Positions 35,311 to 46,845 of a stretch of DNA of 64,000 bases are shown here, piece by piece; positions within the stretch are counted from its first letter, which is position 1, and every line of letters starts with the position of its first letter. Source of the stretch: Isoetes taiwanensis (taxonomy: Eukaryota; Streptophyta; Lycopodiopsida; Isoetales; Isoetaceae); the NCBI GenBank assembly GCA_021234155.1, contig JAJEKV010000035.1, positions 2,294,001 to 2,358,000 of the forward strand. Reading direction: 5' to 3'. Below the pieces are notes generated by a model that was given only the letters and a program-made list of their open reading frames with translations, did no database searches and was not told where the DNA came from. The translations under genes were made by a program, and so were the position numbers.

Positions 35311-35452
35311 GCTTAAAATCGTCCTTAATTCATTATAACCTACTTCACTTCCTTTGTCTTATAAGGCAACCTCACTCAACAAGCTTAAAATCGTCCTGAA
35401 TTCATTATAACCTACTTCGCTTCCCTTGCCTTATAAGGCAACCTCACTCAAC
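35311..35452 (+). repeat. 71-bp tandem duplication at edge of the inverted repeat
   Basis: GCTTAAAATCGTCCT...CTCACTCAACA occurs twice in succession (35311-35381 and 35382-35452). Only one copy is present at the matching outer end of the right arm (36852-36866 and inward). Confidence 0.85.
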
Positions 35453-36030
35453 AGTGTATGCACTTTTTCTCTTATAACTATAATAAACGCTTTATTACTT
35501 TGCTTCCATTCGTATTCTTAGACAGTGCTTACACATAAAGAAACATGCCGCCGCGACAAACCACATTAAGTAGTTAAGACATTTCACTAGTACATTAAGT
35601 AGTTCGTAAGCATTAAAAAGACTTGCAACCTCGGAGCATAACGTGCCCTCCTACATATCGATTGTCAGGCCACCGTACAGTTGTTGGAGGTATTAGATAC
35701 AACGAATATACATTTTTTTTTAAAAACAGCAGGATCACGATTGGCCAATAGAAAATAGTCAGTTCGGATAGAATATCACATGGCGGCTCCGCGAACGAAC
35801 TGGTCATTGAGAGATCCAGGTAAGAAGTAGTGGAGAATGGCGATGAATGAAACTGCAAGAATAATATGATATAAGCTTACATTGTAAGTTAAGAAATCAA
35901 ACAAACAAGACTCATTCTTCACTAGACTCATTCTTCATTCTTCACAAGCAATGCGGTGCTGGTAGGGGCTTTAGCAATGAAGAGCATTGAAGCGCAGACC
36001 TGCGGCAGCCAGGCAGGAGGAGCCGAGGCA
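35382..36030 (+). repeat. Left arm of large inverted repeat (hevein/chitinase 5' region)
   Basis: About 650 bp that is the reverse complement, with few differences, of 36121-36866. Reading rightward it resembles a gene 5' region: a promoter-like stretch, then a signal-peptide and hevein start at 35956. Part of it (about 35640-35800) is homologous to the 5' flank of the hevein kinase gene at 51965-52340. It lacks about 120 bp present in the right arm (about 36205-36325). Confidence 0.85.
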
Positions 36031-36060
36031 CTACGTCGGCATACTGCCGTAATGCAGACC
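35956..36060 (+). pseudogene. Signal peptide and start of a hevein domain (orphaned chitinase 5' end)
   Basis: Reads VLVGALAMKSIEAQTCGSQA then GGA: the end of a signal peptide followed by the first residues of a hevein domain. The frame then shifts; DNA for the later hevein motif GTTSAYC is still visible at about 36024-36044. An ATG at 35951 is out of frame by small indels. This is probably the original 5' end of the chitinase pseudogene at 37.0-38.3 kb, now separated from it by the right arm. Confidence 0.6.
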
Positions 36061-36120
36061 TGCGGACCTGCGGCAATACCGTCTGAATATATAGCCAATA
36101 CGCAGGAGGACGATTTTAAG

Positions 36121-36866
36121 CTCCTCCTGCCTGGCTGCCGCAGGTCTGCGCTTCAATTCTCTGCATAGCTAAAGCGCTTCAATGCTCTTCATTGCTAAAG
36201 CCCCTACCAGCACCGCCCACACTAGCACTATTGCCCCCATTGCTCAGCTCTCCAATTTGGGTTTTCGCTGCCTCCTCTTATAGCTCCCAAAATCGTTATC
36301 ATATTCTACATTTCTCTCCACGACCAGTTCAATTCGATCTAGTGAAGAATGAGTCTTGTTTGTTTCTTAACTCACAATGTAAGCTTATATCATATTATTC
36401 TTGCAGTTTCATTCATCGCCATTCTCCACTACTTCTTACCTGGATCTCTCAATGACCAGTTCGTTCGCGGAGCCGCCATGTGATATTCTATCCGAGCTGA
36501 CTATTTTCTATTGGCCAATCGTGATCCTGCTGTTTTTTTAAAAAAAATGTATATTCGTTGTATCTAATACCTCCAACAACTGTACGGTGGCCTGACAATC
36601 GATATGCTCCGAGGTTGCAAGTCCTTTTAATGCTTACGAACTACTTAATGTACTAGTGAAATGTCTTAACTACTTAATGTCTTGGGTTTGTCGCGGCGGC
36701 CGAGGCCGCCGCGCATGTTTCTTTATGTGTAAGCATTGTCTAAGAATATGAATAGCGTTTATTATAGTTATAAGAGAAAAAGTGCATACACGGTTGAGTG
36801 AGGTTGCCTTATAAGGCAAGGGAAGTGAAGTAGGTTATATAAATGAATTTAGGACGATTTTAAGCT
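36121..36866 (-). repeat. Right arm of large inverted repeat
   Basis: Inverted copy of the left arm, separated from it by only about 90 bp. It includes the reverse complement of the signal-peptide coding sequence (36177-36225). A GC-rich mini-palindrome (GCGGCGGCCGAGGCCGCCGC, about 36693-36712) interrupts it near the outer end. Transcription through both arms would give a long hairpin RNA. Confidence 0.85.
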
Positions 36867-36999
36867 GGCAATACCTCTGCCACAATGCAGATATAATGCA
36901 AGTCTGCGGCAATACCGCGTCGCGATAATGCCGTAATGCGGTCTGGGGCAGGACGTGCGCTAATACGCATTACGGCAATCACGTAGTGCCAGAACGCGG
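36867..36999. other. GC-rich scrambled hevein-like segment
   Basis: Contains short inverted and direct copies of GCACTACGT, TGCCGTAATGC and GACCTGCG motifs that also occur at 36020-36070. It seems to be rearranged hevein coding DNA joining the right arm to the chitinase body. Confidence 0.45.
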
Positions 37000-38272
37000 A
37001 GACCTGCGCCAGCAGTGCAGGGAGCGTATTGCTGCAGCCAATATGGATGGTGCGGCACTACGTCTGCATACTACAGAACCGGCTGCCAAAGCCAGTGCAA
37101 CCAAGAGGTGTGTGGGAAGCAGGCCAATATGGCCCCCTGTGCCTCCGGCTATTGTTGCAGCCAGTATGGCTTCTGCGGCACCTCCTCGCGCCTCTGCTGG
37201 GGCGGGCCGCCAAAGCTGCCCCCCGCTCGGGCGCCACCCCGGCCCCCGCCTCCAAGCCCGCCCCCAGCTGGCGGCACTTCCATCAAACTTGGTTACTGGG
37301 CCAACTGGCAAGCTGACCCCTCTACCATCAACTCTTGCCTCTATACCCACCTCCTCGATGCCTTCCTCAAAAACCCTAATGTCAAAACTCTCATCTCCAT
37401 TGGGGGTGCTAGTAGTGACTCCTCTGCCCTTTCTCGCATTGTTAGCTCCTCTACCTCTCGCTCTACCTTTATCACAAGCAGCATTGCCCTTGCCAGAACA
37501 TATAACTTTGATGGTCTAGACCTTGATTGGGAATACCCTAACGTGGTCGCTGGCGACATGACTAACCTTGGCCTTCTGTTCCAAGAATGGAATGGCATGC
37601 GTGCTCAAAGATGCTTCTTGTCACGGCTGCATTTACTATCTGAATTCCCTACAGGGAGGTGCAGGTGCGTCTTATCCAACCTCCTCGATTCAATCAAATC
37701 TCAACTGGGTACTTGTCATGAGTTATGACCTCCATGGTTCATGGGATAAATACACCAATAACCCAGCACCCCTTTATGACCCTACTTATCCCACTCTGAA
37801 TGGTGACTATGGATTGACAAAATGGTTGAGCTATCTCGATGGACAAAAGATTAAGTATGAATTCCCTGCATATGGAGTGACTTGGACCTTGACTACATCC
37901 AATCATGGTCTTGGAGCTCCTGCAAATCCAACTTATGCTACACCTTCTTATGCCTTTATTGCTAGTTCTGGGGCCACTGTTGTCCATGATACATCTACCA
38001 AGTCTACATATGGATATAGCGGCACGACCTGGACCGGATATGATGATGCATGGTCGATCACAAACAAGGTGAACTATTTGAAATCTAAAGGACTACAAGG
38101 CTATGGATTCTGAACACCCCTTCAAGACAATTCTACCTTTACCCTCGCTAAAGCAGGTAATTACTTCAAACACATTTTAACACTTGCACTCTATGTGATA
38201 AGATTTTGACCAGTTTGCTTGTTTGCAGCTGCTAAAGCATTGGATGGGAAGTTTGCGATGGAACAATCATAG
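37000..38272 (+). pseudogene. Hevein-GH18 (class V type) chitinase, disrupted
   Basis: Order: hevein domain 1 (YCCSQYGWCGTTSAYY, GCQSQC), hevein domain 2 (CGKQANMAPCASGYCCSQYG, FCGTSS), a Pro-rich linker, then a GH18 barrel starting KLGYWANW. Key motifs: LISIGGASSDS and the active-site FDGLDLDWEYP, with the catalytic Glu codon at 37531-37533, then SNLNWVLVMSYDLHG, DYGLTKWL, TWTGYDD and YLKSKGLQGYGF. A GT-AG intron (38157-38228) and a last exon ending TAG at 38272 are readable. Lesions: no ATG; a cysteine of hevein 1 replaced by Tyr; hevein 2 cut short; two frameshifts between 37590 and 37640 (LLVTAA is readable only in the third frame); and TGA at 38111 where the family has Trp. It would have been a secreted chitinase acting on fungal walls. 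Confidence 0.85.
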
Positions 38273-41200
38273 CATAACACGTTTTCAACATGTCGATCTA
38301 TATTATAATTTTGTTGGCTTTCTTTATTCATATTTGTACTATCTTCTTTATTAAAAAGAGATGGTGTTGGTATGTGTGCCAGAACGCCGCATGTGCAGAC
38401 GCATCCGGCGTTCCCCTCTCCCCTTCCGGGACTATTTTGGCCGTGTGCGGGACCTTTTTTTAGTTTGCATTGCATCTGGGCTTCATCTTCTATTGTAGTT
38501 CAACTCTGAGCGGGAAGGCAGCGGGATAACAGGCGATGGCCCTGGCCCATTACAGTGATATTACCGGTGCTCCTCCCCAATCTCATACAATCTGCTGTAG
38601 AAGAAGGGTGATTTGCCATCGGTGGAACATCTCAGGTTTGCAAAACTGGGAAGCTGTTAAGAAATGGGTGAGGGTTAACTAGCAGTCATTTGGTGCTTTG
38701 TTCTCCATCCGTGGTATCCTCTTTTGTTTTCATGAAACTTTAATGGAGCCACATTCTATATATTTGGAGGCGAGCGTCTCTATGCCGAGTTTCCAACAGA
38801 GGTAAAATCCTGCACTTGATCAAGTCTCCAAGTCTAGATGTGCCTGTTTTCTTTTCGAAAATTGATTCCGATATAATGTATATTATGCTGTCGGATGCAA
38901 AGTGTAGTCTGTCATTGTGGCGTCCTGCATTCAGTCTTGGAAGTGCAAAGGGATGGAGGCACATGCTGCTATGCCCTTCCAGTGTTTTTGGGTTCGTCTC
39001 TCTTTTGCCATCGCTTGAATATTCACGTTGATAATGGAGGTAAGATAAGCAAAAGATTTTGTTTGCATCATCATGAACTATTTTTAGCAAAGACTAGATC
39101 TCATGTTTTCGTTGTGTGATGTTTTCTAAAACTTTTACAAATTTGTGAACGGTTAATGGGTTTATCTTTATCAAGTTCTCATGCAAATAAGCTTTTCCTT
39201 CTAGACCAACCTGCACTTGCTAGCTACGTGCTATTTTTATAGCGATCAAGCTTATCGGACATATCATCTTTTGGAAGGTTAGATTTATATTTTATACTTA
39301 CATTTCACATGCTCATATTAAAGTTTTGCTTGCTAAATATTTCATGTGATGCTGTAGGTTCCCATAATAGTTCTTTGCTTGCTTGATAAACAGCATTAAG
39401 CAATCCTTTATAAAAACTGAATAGCCATATGATTGAAGTGTTTGTCCCTTATTCCCAGGATCAAAATCTATGCAATGCCATAAACGCTTTGCATTGGCAT
39501 GTTGCAAAATGGGAGTATGGCTGAAGCAGAGGCAGCACATCATTTCTTCCACCTAACGAACCAACAGTGGAGGTATATGTGGCTCTGTCATTTCAAATGT
39601 AAAGATATTTTGAAAGGATAATAACTTTCTTTTTTGGGCAGGTGCTCAATGGAGCTACAGGACATTACATACGGACATTATATGCGGGGATTGATTTGTA
39701 GGTATGTTACTTCTTTCATTATTCATGCCCCTTGGGGAACTTTAGTAGCATGTATTTGTGTAAGATATTTGCTTTTTATGCTCATGATGTTGCAGAGACG
39801 TCACGTTGTGTTTGATATTCTTCATGTATTGCAGATTAGGGTCCACTGCCATAGTCTAGTGCTCTGAGGTACATCCATCTATCTATATTTATTATTTTTT
39901 ACATGCATGTACATGGAAAATTGAATATTTTTTGTTGCATTTTGTTTGGCTGCAACTTAGGCTCATCATATCTTATTCTTATTTGTTTTACATTGCAACT
40001 TCATTTTGGTAGTGCCCATTTCATTCTAAGTAGGTTATACTGAGTTTGTAGTAAAGAAGAGAACTAATTTGCATAGTCTTATCTCCAGGTACATTTGAGC
40101 TATTTACTGATGTTGGTACTGTTTCTACGGTTGAGATTTTATGTTACAGGTTTGTAAATAAATAACGCGACAGGCTTCTCCAAAATGTGATGCATTTGGG
40201 AATGAAGGACAGTTGACATACAATTGCTATTAAAATAGTGAAAGCACACACTTATGCATTGCTCTTGGAAGAAATAACAGGCAAGTTAAGAGTAGTTTGT
40301 TACTTGCATAAGCTGGATATAACTATATGTTTGCAACTATTGCATCTATGCTGATATATCCATATTCTCATTTAATGTCATTCATGCTACCAATGCTTAA
40401 GATAGAAGCGGCGGCTGTATTCTCATAGTCTGTTCACTTTTACCAAATTAAAGCGATTGAACTCAAGACTGCTGGTTCCATGACACTGCAGCATTGAAAT
40501 GGATAAATTTCTGAAGATTTTTATCATTACTAGACTTGGCTGAAAATTCCATTTGATGATATATCAAACATTCAATCTCTGCTGCACAATTTGCTGCACC
40601 AGCAAGCAATACCATCACCTATGAAGGTAATTCTGGTATTATGCATCTTACACTTTATAATTGCAAGCGTTCAAACCATTTTGAAGAGGGTCAGTCTTCT
40701 AAAGAAGTAGCTGAAGACTTTTAATTTGGTCTTTTATTATCAATGAATGTGGCAATGCCCCAATTGTTATATTTCTGTAAAAAATAGTAAATCTTCTTGG
40801 CAGGGGCCTGTGCATGCTGTAATGCTATAAAGTAACAAATCAAAATTTGTGATTTGTTTCAAACCTAAAGCATTTAAGGTGATTTATTATGAGCTTTCTT
40901 ATTTATAACTATGGTTTATAGACTATCACGTTTCTCTACAGAAAATCTTGGGTCTACAATAAGTACATGAACAACTCTAGAAATAGCTCCAAAAAGGTAT
41001 ACCTAATTTAAAACAATAAGAGTACTCATTGCAATGTTAGGATACCACTATGAGACAACCTTAACAATAATATGCCAATCAAAGATAAGGTTACATATAC
41101 CAGAATTGCACATATGAGGTTTTTTTTTTAAAGCCATAGTTGCAAGGGCATGACAAATACATGGCACACACTCATCGGAAAGATCTCGAAGCATTTCCCT

Positions 41201-41699
41201 TTGATTTAGAGACACATCCCCTGTATATTTTGCAATTCGCATGGTCGGATTAGACCCTCAGGTCCATGGGCGACCGTTTTACAAATAGATCTATAAAGAG
41301 TACCACATTTATAGAGAGTACTAATAGGGGGCCACATTTATTCCGAGTAAATCTACTTTTTCAAGTTAAATCAATTCCAACTGCCACTCCAATATTCCAT
41401 TAACACACCAATTGTAATTGTGTTGATTATATATCTACTACCTTCCAAACAACCTTAAATCATCATAAGCACCAAATAACACTCTAAGCCGTATGCAAAC
41501 TATGCCATCTCCTATTCCACCCAATGCATTCTATTATTCCTACACATTCCACTGAGCATAGTTAATGCCCGACCTCCCCAAACTTAAAATCCTTCACACT
41601 TGGGCTCCACTACATCTAAGGCACACTTACATTTATAACTCTTTATTCCACCTACAAATAACATTATGTCTATCCAGCCCACACGCCCACCATGACTAA
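38273..41699. other. Intergenic or intron-like DNA with exon-like shards
   Basis: No recognisable family. Several short blocks have good splice signals, for example 39643-39700 (acceptor TTTTTTGGGCAG; NGATGHY in one frame; donor GTATGTT) and around 39797-39870, but they do not assemble into a product. This could be captured gene fragments inside a Helitron ending at 41729. Confidence 0.4.
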
Positions 41700-41729
41700 T
41701 GCCCGGCATCGCCAGGCATGCATTTCTAG
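41700..41729 (+). mobile_element. Helitron-like 3' terminus, plus orientation
   Basis: Imperfect GC hairpin (GCCCGGC-3 nt-GCCAGGC) followed by ATGCATTT, CTAG and a flanking T at 41730. It is the same design as the termini at 8035, 57464, 57475 and 58522. The element would extend leftward; its 5' TC end is not located. Confidence 0.5.
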
Positions 41730-42715
41730 TTATTTATAAGAAGATTTATATTATTTGCCAAGATCTAATTGCTTGGAAAATGTTTTAACTTGAAGTAGGA
41801 TGATACCATGTATAAAGTCCAACAAAAAAGAGTTGCAATTTAACATTAGTTTGGTTAGGCCCGAACCATGTGCAAGTTACTTTGCAATTCATGCGTTAGA
41901 CGACAACATAACAATTAATAAATATAGATCTAGGTTGAATGTGAAAGACATTTTATAATTTATATATAGAATTTCATGTGCAGTAAGATGTGTCATTAAC
42001 TGTCATAAAGCACGTTAATTGGTATTTTATCCTAGTTAGTGCACTATACGTAGTCGCCCAATGCATCCATAGATCAAGCCTTTTTCATCATACAAACAAG
42101 TGCCTCATGGTGTTTGAGTTTCAGTTATGCTAGTGGACGCTCCTCTTCACTCTATAGGTGGATGACCAACCTCCACATAGATAAAGTATTGTTTCTATAT
42201 GATCTCCCTTTCTAGATGCTTTGAGTTTATTTATACACGTTTCCCTTTGTCTTGCTTTCTTCAATATTATACATTCATTAGTTGAGGACGGTTGATGATG
42301 GAGGCATGGAGTGCGGACGATTTTGACAGCATTAGAGGTCTGTGCAATTTGGGGTTGAAGCCCCACGGGGAAGAAACTTGGTTGGAAAATAATACTGAAC
42401 GAGATTGAGATTCTGTTTGGACAGATGATGATGAGGCAGATGATGAAGCATATGTTAGGAAAACTGAAACGAAGGCAAAGGCAAAGGTGGCATGTTCAGG
42501 TGGGAACAAAGCATGTGATGAAAACATAAGGACCTTAGAGAATGCACTGCAGGATATTGGAAAAGCAATTATGGTTGATGGGAGAAGAAATTCTGTGATT
42601 AAAATCCAACAACAAATTTAATTCTTAAAACATTGTAAATGTTGATAGGTTTTGCCAAGAAAGTGCTATAAATTTACCTACTTAATCATTTATCTCATTT
42701 ATCAAAAAAGATATT
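41730..42715. other. 3' flank of the hevein kinase pseudogene
   Basis: AT-rich, no gene recognised. An Asp/Glu-rich open frame on the plus strand (near 42300-42530) and its Ser-rich complement have no recognisable domain. Confidence 0.45.
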
Positions 42716-44048
42716 TCAAATTGTAGCCGAGTTTGTAGATTTGTAGGATTTGCACCTGAAGTTGATTGAGAGGACCTTGTAGCTGAATTTGTAGATTTCA
42801 AGTGGAAATTGTAGAATTTTTTTGATACCCAAGGTGATTGATTGAGAGGAACCAAGGAAAGGCAGATTTGGAATGACATTGGGAAGGCTAGGAAGAGCAG
42901 CTTCGCCAGCCAGTATCTGGCAACATCTTTTTATGCTTGATCTCTGTTCAGCATCAGGATGGCCACAAAGCAAGCCCAGAGACAACATAACTCTCATCTG
43001 CTCAACATCATAATGTGATTGAAGTCGGCATCGCAACTCCAAAAGGTCATTGTTCTTTTGTGCTTGCCAAACCCATTCCAAACAAAAATAAATATTCTTG
43101 ATTCTCCCATGGCATGCTAAGAACGGGTTTTCCACATGCCATCTCGAAAGTAGGATACCATAAGTGTATATATCGATTTGACACTAGCTCTACCCATCCG
43201 GGCTAGTTCTCGCAATGTAGCCAAAGGGTCTTGGCCATTGTCATTGTTTGTTGTGACTGAGTGGTAGTGGTTTGCATGAGTCTTGAAAGTCCAAAATCTC
43301 CCAAACGTGCCACAAAGTTGTTGTCTAACATGACATTTGCAGCCTTGATATCTCTATGTATAATTCTTTGTTCCCACCCCCCATGTAAGAATGCCAACCC
43401 CTCTGCCACTCCCTTTGCTATCTCATACCTCTGGCCCCATGTCAAATGATGGTCTGATGAAAATAAATGCTGATTCAGGCTCCCATTTGGCATGTAGTCA
43501 TATACCAGAATCAATTTTTCATGCTCATGGCACCAGCCTCTTAATCCAACTAAATTTTTGTGCCTAAGAAGACCTATAACAGAAAGCTCTGCTGAAAATT
43601 GATGTCGTTCTACTGACATCACCTTTACTGCCACTTCAGTTTTATCACTAGGCAATATCCCTTTATAAACACTCCCATATCCGCCCTTACCAATCATCAG
43701 GATCTCGCTAAATCCTTTGGTGGCTATGCTCAGATCTGCATAGCTAAACATTGAAAAGGGAGCTTGTACACATTTTAGAATCCCACTGTGGTGGCAGAGT
43801 TTGAGCCAAAAGTTTCCTTCTCTTGAGGCAGGCAAAACAAGCAATTGCTGCAGAGACACACAGTATCCGTACTTGCTGCAGCAGAAATTATTGTCACAAA
43901 GGGAATTGTTTGCTTCCTTGCCACAGCTCACAGCAGTCGTGGTGCTATTAGTAGTACTGTTGCATTGGCTCTGGCATCCCAAACCACAATACTCAGAACT
44001 GACTCCACAATAACCATATTTGCTGCAACACAGATTAGCTCCACAAAG
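42716..44048 (-). pseudogene. Hevein-domain receptor-like kinase, 3' part (domains hevein 1 to kinase end)
   Basis: Minus strand, continuing from the 5' part at 51787-51910. Order: most of hevein 1 (LCGANLCCSKYGYCG to GCQSQC), a Ser/Thr-Asn linker, hevein 2 up to CCSKYGYC, a membrane-exit segment readable in another frame (VSAAIACFACLKRRK), then a Ser/Thr kinase. Kinase motifs: IGKGGYGSVYKG loop, VAVKV lysine, HRDIKAANV catalytic loop (RD type) and DFG. The C-lobe continues after two one-base losses (at the TMAKT-GYIA site near 43200 and in SVKS-DIYTYG near 43160) to MLSLGLLCGHPDAEQR and LPSLPNVIPNLPFLG. Hevein 2 has lost its last cysteines and most of the membrane segment in a deletion. The family role would be plasma-membrane chitin perception; this copy is dead. 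An apparent start at 44087 lies inside the transposon end and is not real. Confidence 0.85.
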
Positions 44049-44546
44049 CACTAGAAAAAAAATAAGATTCTCCCTCCCTATCTCCACGCATTCTCCACGT
44101 GGAGAACATAGGGTAAAAGTGGAGAATAATGGTGGAACGTTGGGAACTATACCTATATTATAATTATAATTATAAACGTCGGGCTTTAAACTAAATGTCG
44201 GGCTTTTTTATCAATAGTTTAGGGCAATTGCGACAGATTTTGACGACAGATTGATGACGGATTGACGACGGCCGCACCTGGCATCGCGGATCGATTGTTC
44301 AGCGGATGCATCAGCATCGTTTGTCAGGTGACTGATCGTTCTTTTCTGATCTTCTTGTCAGGTAACTGATCTAAACATGTCATCCAGTTCTTTTTTTATC
44401 CAAGCCGGCAATAGATTTGCAGTCAGGTTCAACCTTGAGAGAGTTTTCTTTAGATACTGCTGGTTTAGTTCCCAATTCATTCCCATTTTTCCTCGCTGAG
44501 ACAAAAACGAGTTCTTATGTCTAAGCTGTTCATGTTTTGATAATAA

Positions 44547-44870
44547 GCCACATCATATACCATATACGTCTTCACATTGCCAAATCTAATTTGAATATTG
44601 CCTCTTCCACAGATATGCATCCTCTTCATCTCTTGCATAAGCTTATGTGTCCATAATACAAATCTTCTTATCAATTCCATAAGCTATATGCAAATTTCTT
44701 CAAATTAGGTACATAGAGCCACATCATATACCATATACGTCTTCAAATTGCCAAATCTAATTTGAATATTGCCTCTTCCACAGATATGCATCCTCTTCAT
44801 CTCTTGCATAAGCTTATGTGTCCATAATACGAATCTTCTTATCAATTCCATAAGCTACAGTGCCAATGAA
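44547..44870 (+). repeat. 171-bp tandem duplication inside the CACTA element
   Basis: GCCACATCATATACCATATA and the following bases, through CTTATCAATTCCATAAGCTA, occur twice head to tail (starts near 44547 and 44718). It lies between the transposon end and its gene. Confidence 0.9.
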
Positions 44871-44913
44871 TCTTCTTATAATACGAATCTTTTTATTTAT
44901 TCATTGATGCAGT

Positions 44914-46495
44914 TGTGACGTTCCCCTGGAATATACGGTATAAATATGTATATCCCACAGCCACATCGCCATACAACTACATAAGTAGACTTGTATACAC
45001 CTAATGTGGGGGAGATGACTAAGTTATCTACATAACTTAGCGAACCTAAGGTAAGAAGCCATTTCCACATGGCCTCACCTTATAGGTGAACCGCCACATA
45101 GACGCACCTATGGGAGCCAAGTGGCATTCATGTAAACCCTAACATATAAAAGGCTAAACCCTAAACCCTAGCCACATTTGGCTCCACCAACCTCAGACCA
45201 CCAGTTCGCGATCAGAGCTCCGACTTGAAGACCGTCTTCTACAGCCTGAGTTGCAGCAACAGAGGAGGATCATCTTCTTCAACTACTTGCTAGAGATGGA
45301 GAACCAGGGGAGTTAGCGATAGCGCGTCAGAGGCAAGTATTTCGGATAGATTCCAGTATTGTAATAGAGCCATTCTAGAACCTATTGTCCTGAACCTGAA
45401 CCCTAATCAATGAACCCTAAATATAAGTTAGATGTATGTGATTAGGATTAGTTGTTATTCTCTTTTATTATCAAGATTATGTTGATATGATGTTGGTTGA
45501 TCTCATATTTGCACCTCTTGTGTATTGGGAAGGGGAGTAGAGACTAGTAGCCACTAGTAGATGATGCTCCTAGTTTAGACCCACTAGTTCCCATTATTAT
45601 GCGGCCTGTGCATAGAGCCCACCTGGCTATGGAGGCTATGGAGTGACTGAGCACCACACAATGGGGTCAGTGGCAAAGTGGAGGGAGGACCCTGCTGAGC
45701 GCGGCTACTGGGGTCCCATAGCGGGCTAGACTCATAGTCGGTCACTTCGTGTGGGCCCGGTATGGGTCCGACACTTCCTGGGTCAATGGTGTCGCCCTGA
45801 CTCTCAAGAGTTGCAAGTGTCGGCTTGGCTCTTGTTTTGGGGAGTTCAGTCGGGTATGGACGTGTGTCGCCACGATCCTCTAGCCGCCCATGGAGCCACT
45901 GCACTCCGGGAGGGGGAGATGCAACCCTTCCTACCTCATCGGACCGGGGAGATGCAACCCGGAGTAGTCTCGTTGGGTGATACCATGGGATTACGTCTCC
46001 GGCAGGTTACAGTCACGTCAGAGCCTGATTTAGCCTATCTGCAAAGTATGCACAGGAGGGGCGGATGGAGTGGTCAACCCTAGCCATTGTCTATTGCCAG
46101 CCCAAGTCATTGCCATAACTCGGTCTGTTCTATCTGGGAGCCCCCAGCCGTCAGTCGACTCCCCCTTGAGTCTGAGCCCTGGGTAGGAGCCTCTATTTGA
46201 TGTATTTGATGCATTCATTGTATTGTTGTATTTGATGACATGGTTAGATGGATTATCACTACCCTTCGAGGTAGTCTGTTGTTATTATTGCTAGTGCTTA
46301 TGTTGTATATTTTGCTTCCGCTGACATAGGGAACCCATAGAGGACGGGACGGAATGACACCTCTGTGTCCTCTACTCGGTTGTCTGGACCCCAGACGCGA
46401 GTTAGACAGAGGGCCCATACGACGGGTGCCGTTGGATGGGGAAGGTCCTTCGATGTATACGGCGGGCTGTCGTATATAGCGCAAGGAGCGTCACA
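44914..46495 (+). repeat. 5' LTR
   Basis: TATAAAA at 45145-45151 is the likely U3 TATA box, directly followed by plant telomere-type CTAAACCCTAAACCCTA (about 45154-45170). It differs from the 3' LTR at a single position that I could find (near 46019, A against C). The 110-codon frame inside is identical in both LTRs and shows no domain. Confidence 0.95.
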
Positions 46496-46496
46496 A

Positions 46497-46508
46497 TGGT
46501 ATCAGAGC
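46497..46508 (+). promoter_or_regulatory. Primer binding site (initiator Met tRNA)
   Basis: TGGTATCAGAGC, one base after the 5' LTR, is the complement of the plant initiator methionine tRNA 3' end used to prime minus-strand DNA synthesis. Confidence 0.9.
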
Positions 46509-46832
46509 TGACAAAAGGTGTTCATTAGACATGTAGGCATAATAGGCATGTCACATGCATATAGTATAATGTAATGTAAATTAAATAGGGGGTGGACCCT
46601 TAAAACCACAAATTACTAATTAAACAAACTCCTTAGGATGTTTCAAGTTATCCTAATGTAAAAATTGCTGAAGCTATATAAATTGTATAAGAATGTGAAT
46701 ATAGCTTCACACTCATATTCAGGTAAACACCGGAAGTTATGGATGTGATAAATTCAAGTGTTAATGTGAATATTCTTCTTTTACATTGTGCAGGTTCTTC
46801 ACCTTATGTAATGCTGAGGACAGCAATATACT

Positions 46833-46845
46833 AAGGGGGGGAGAA
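46833..46845 (+). promoter_or_regulatory. Polypurine tract
   Basis: AAGGGGGGGAGAA immediately before the 3' LTR, the plus-strand primer site. Confidence 0.9.

Noticed and set aside
44049-44087. Apparent start of the hevein kinase at 44087
   Set aside because: These bases are the transposon terminal repeat; the true start is at 51910 beyond the insertion.
45584-46083. Protein-coding frames in the LTRs (106 and 110 codons, present twice)
   Set aside because: Overlapping frames on both strands inside LTRs, no domain; identical only because the LTRs are identical.
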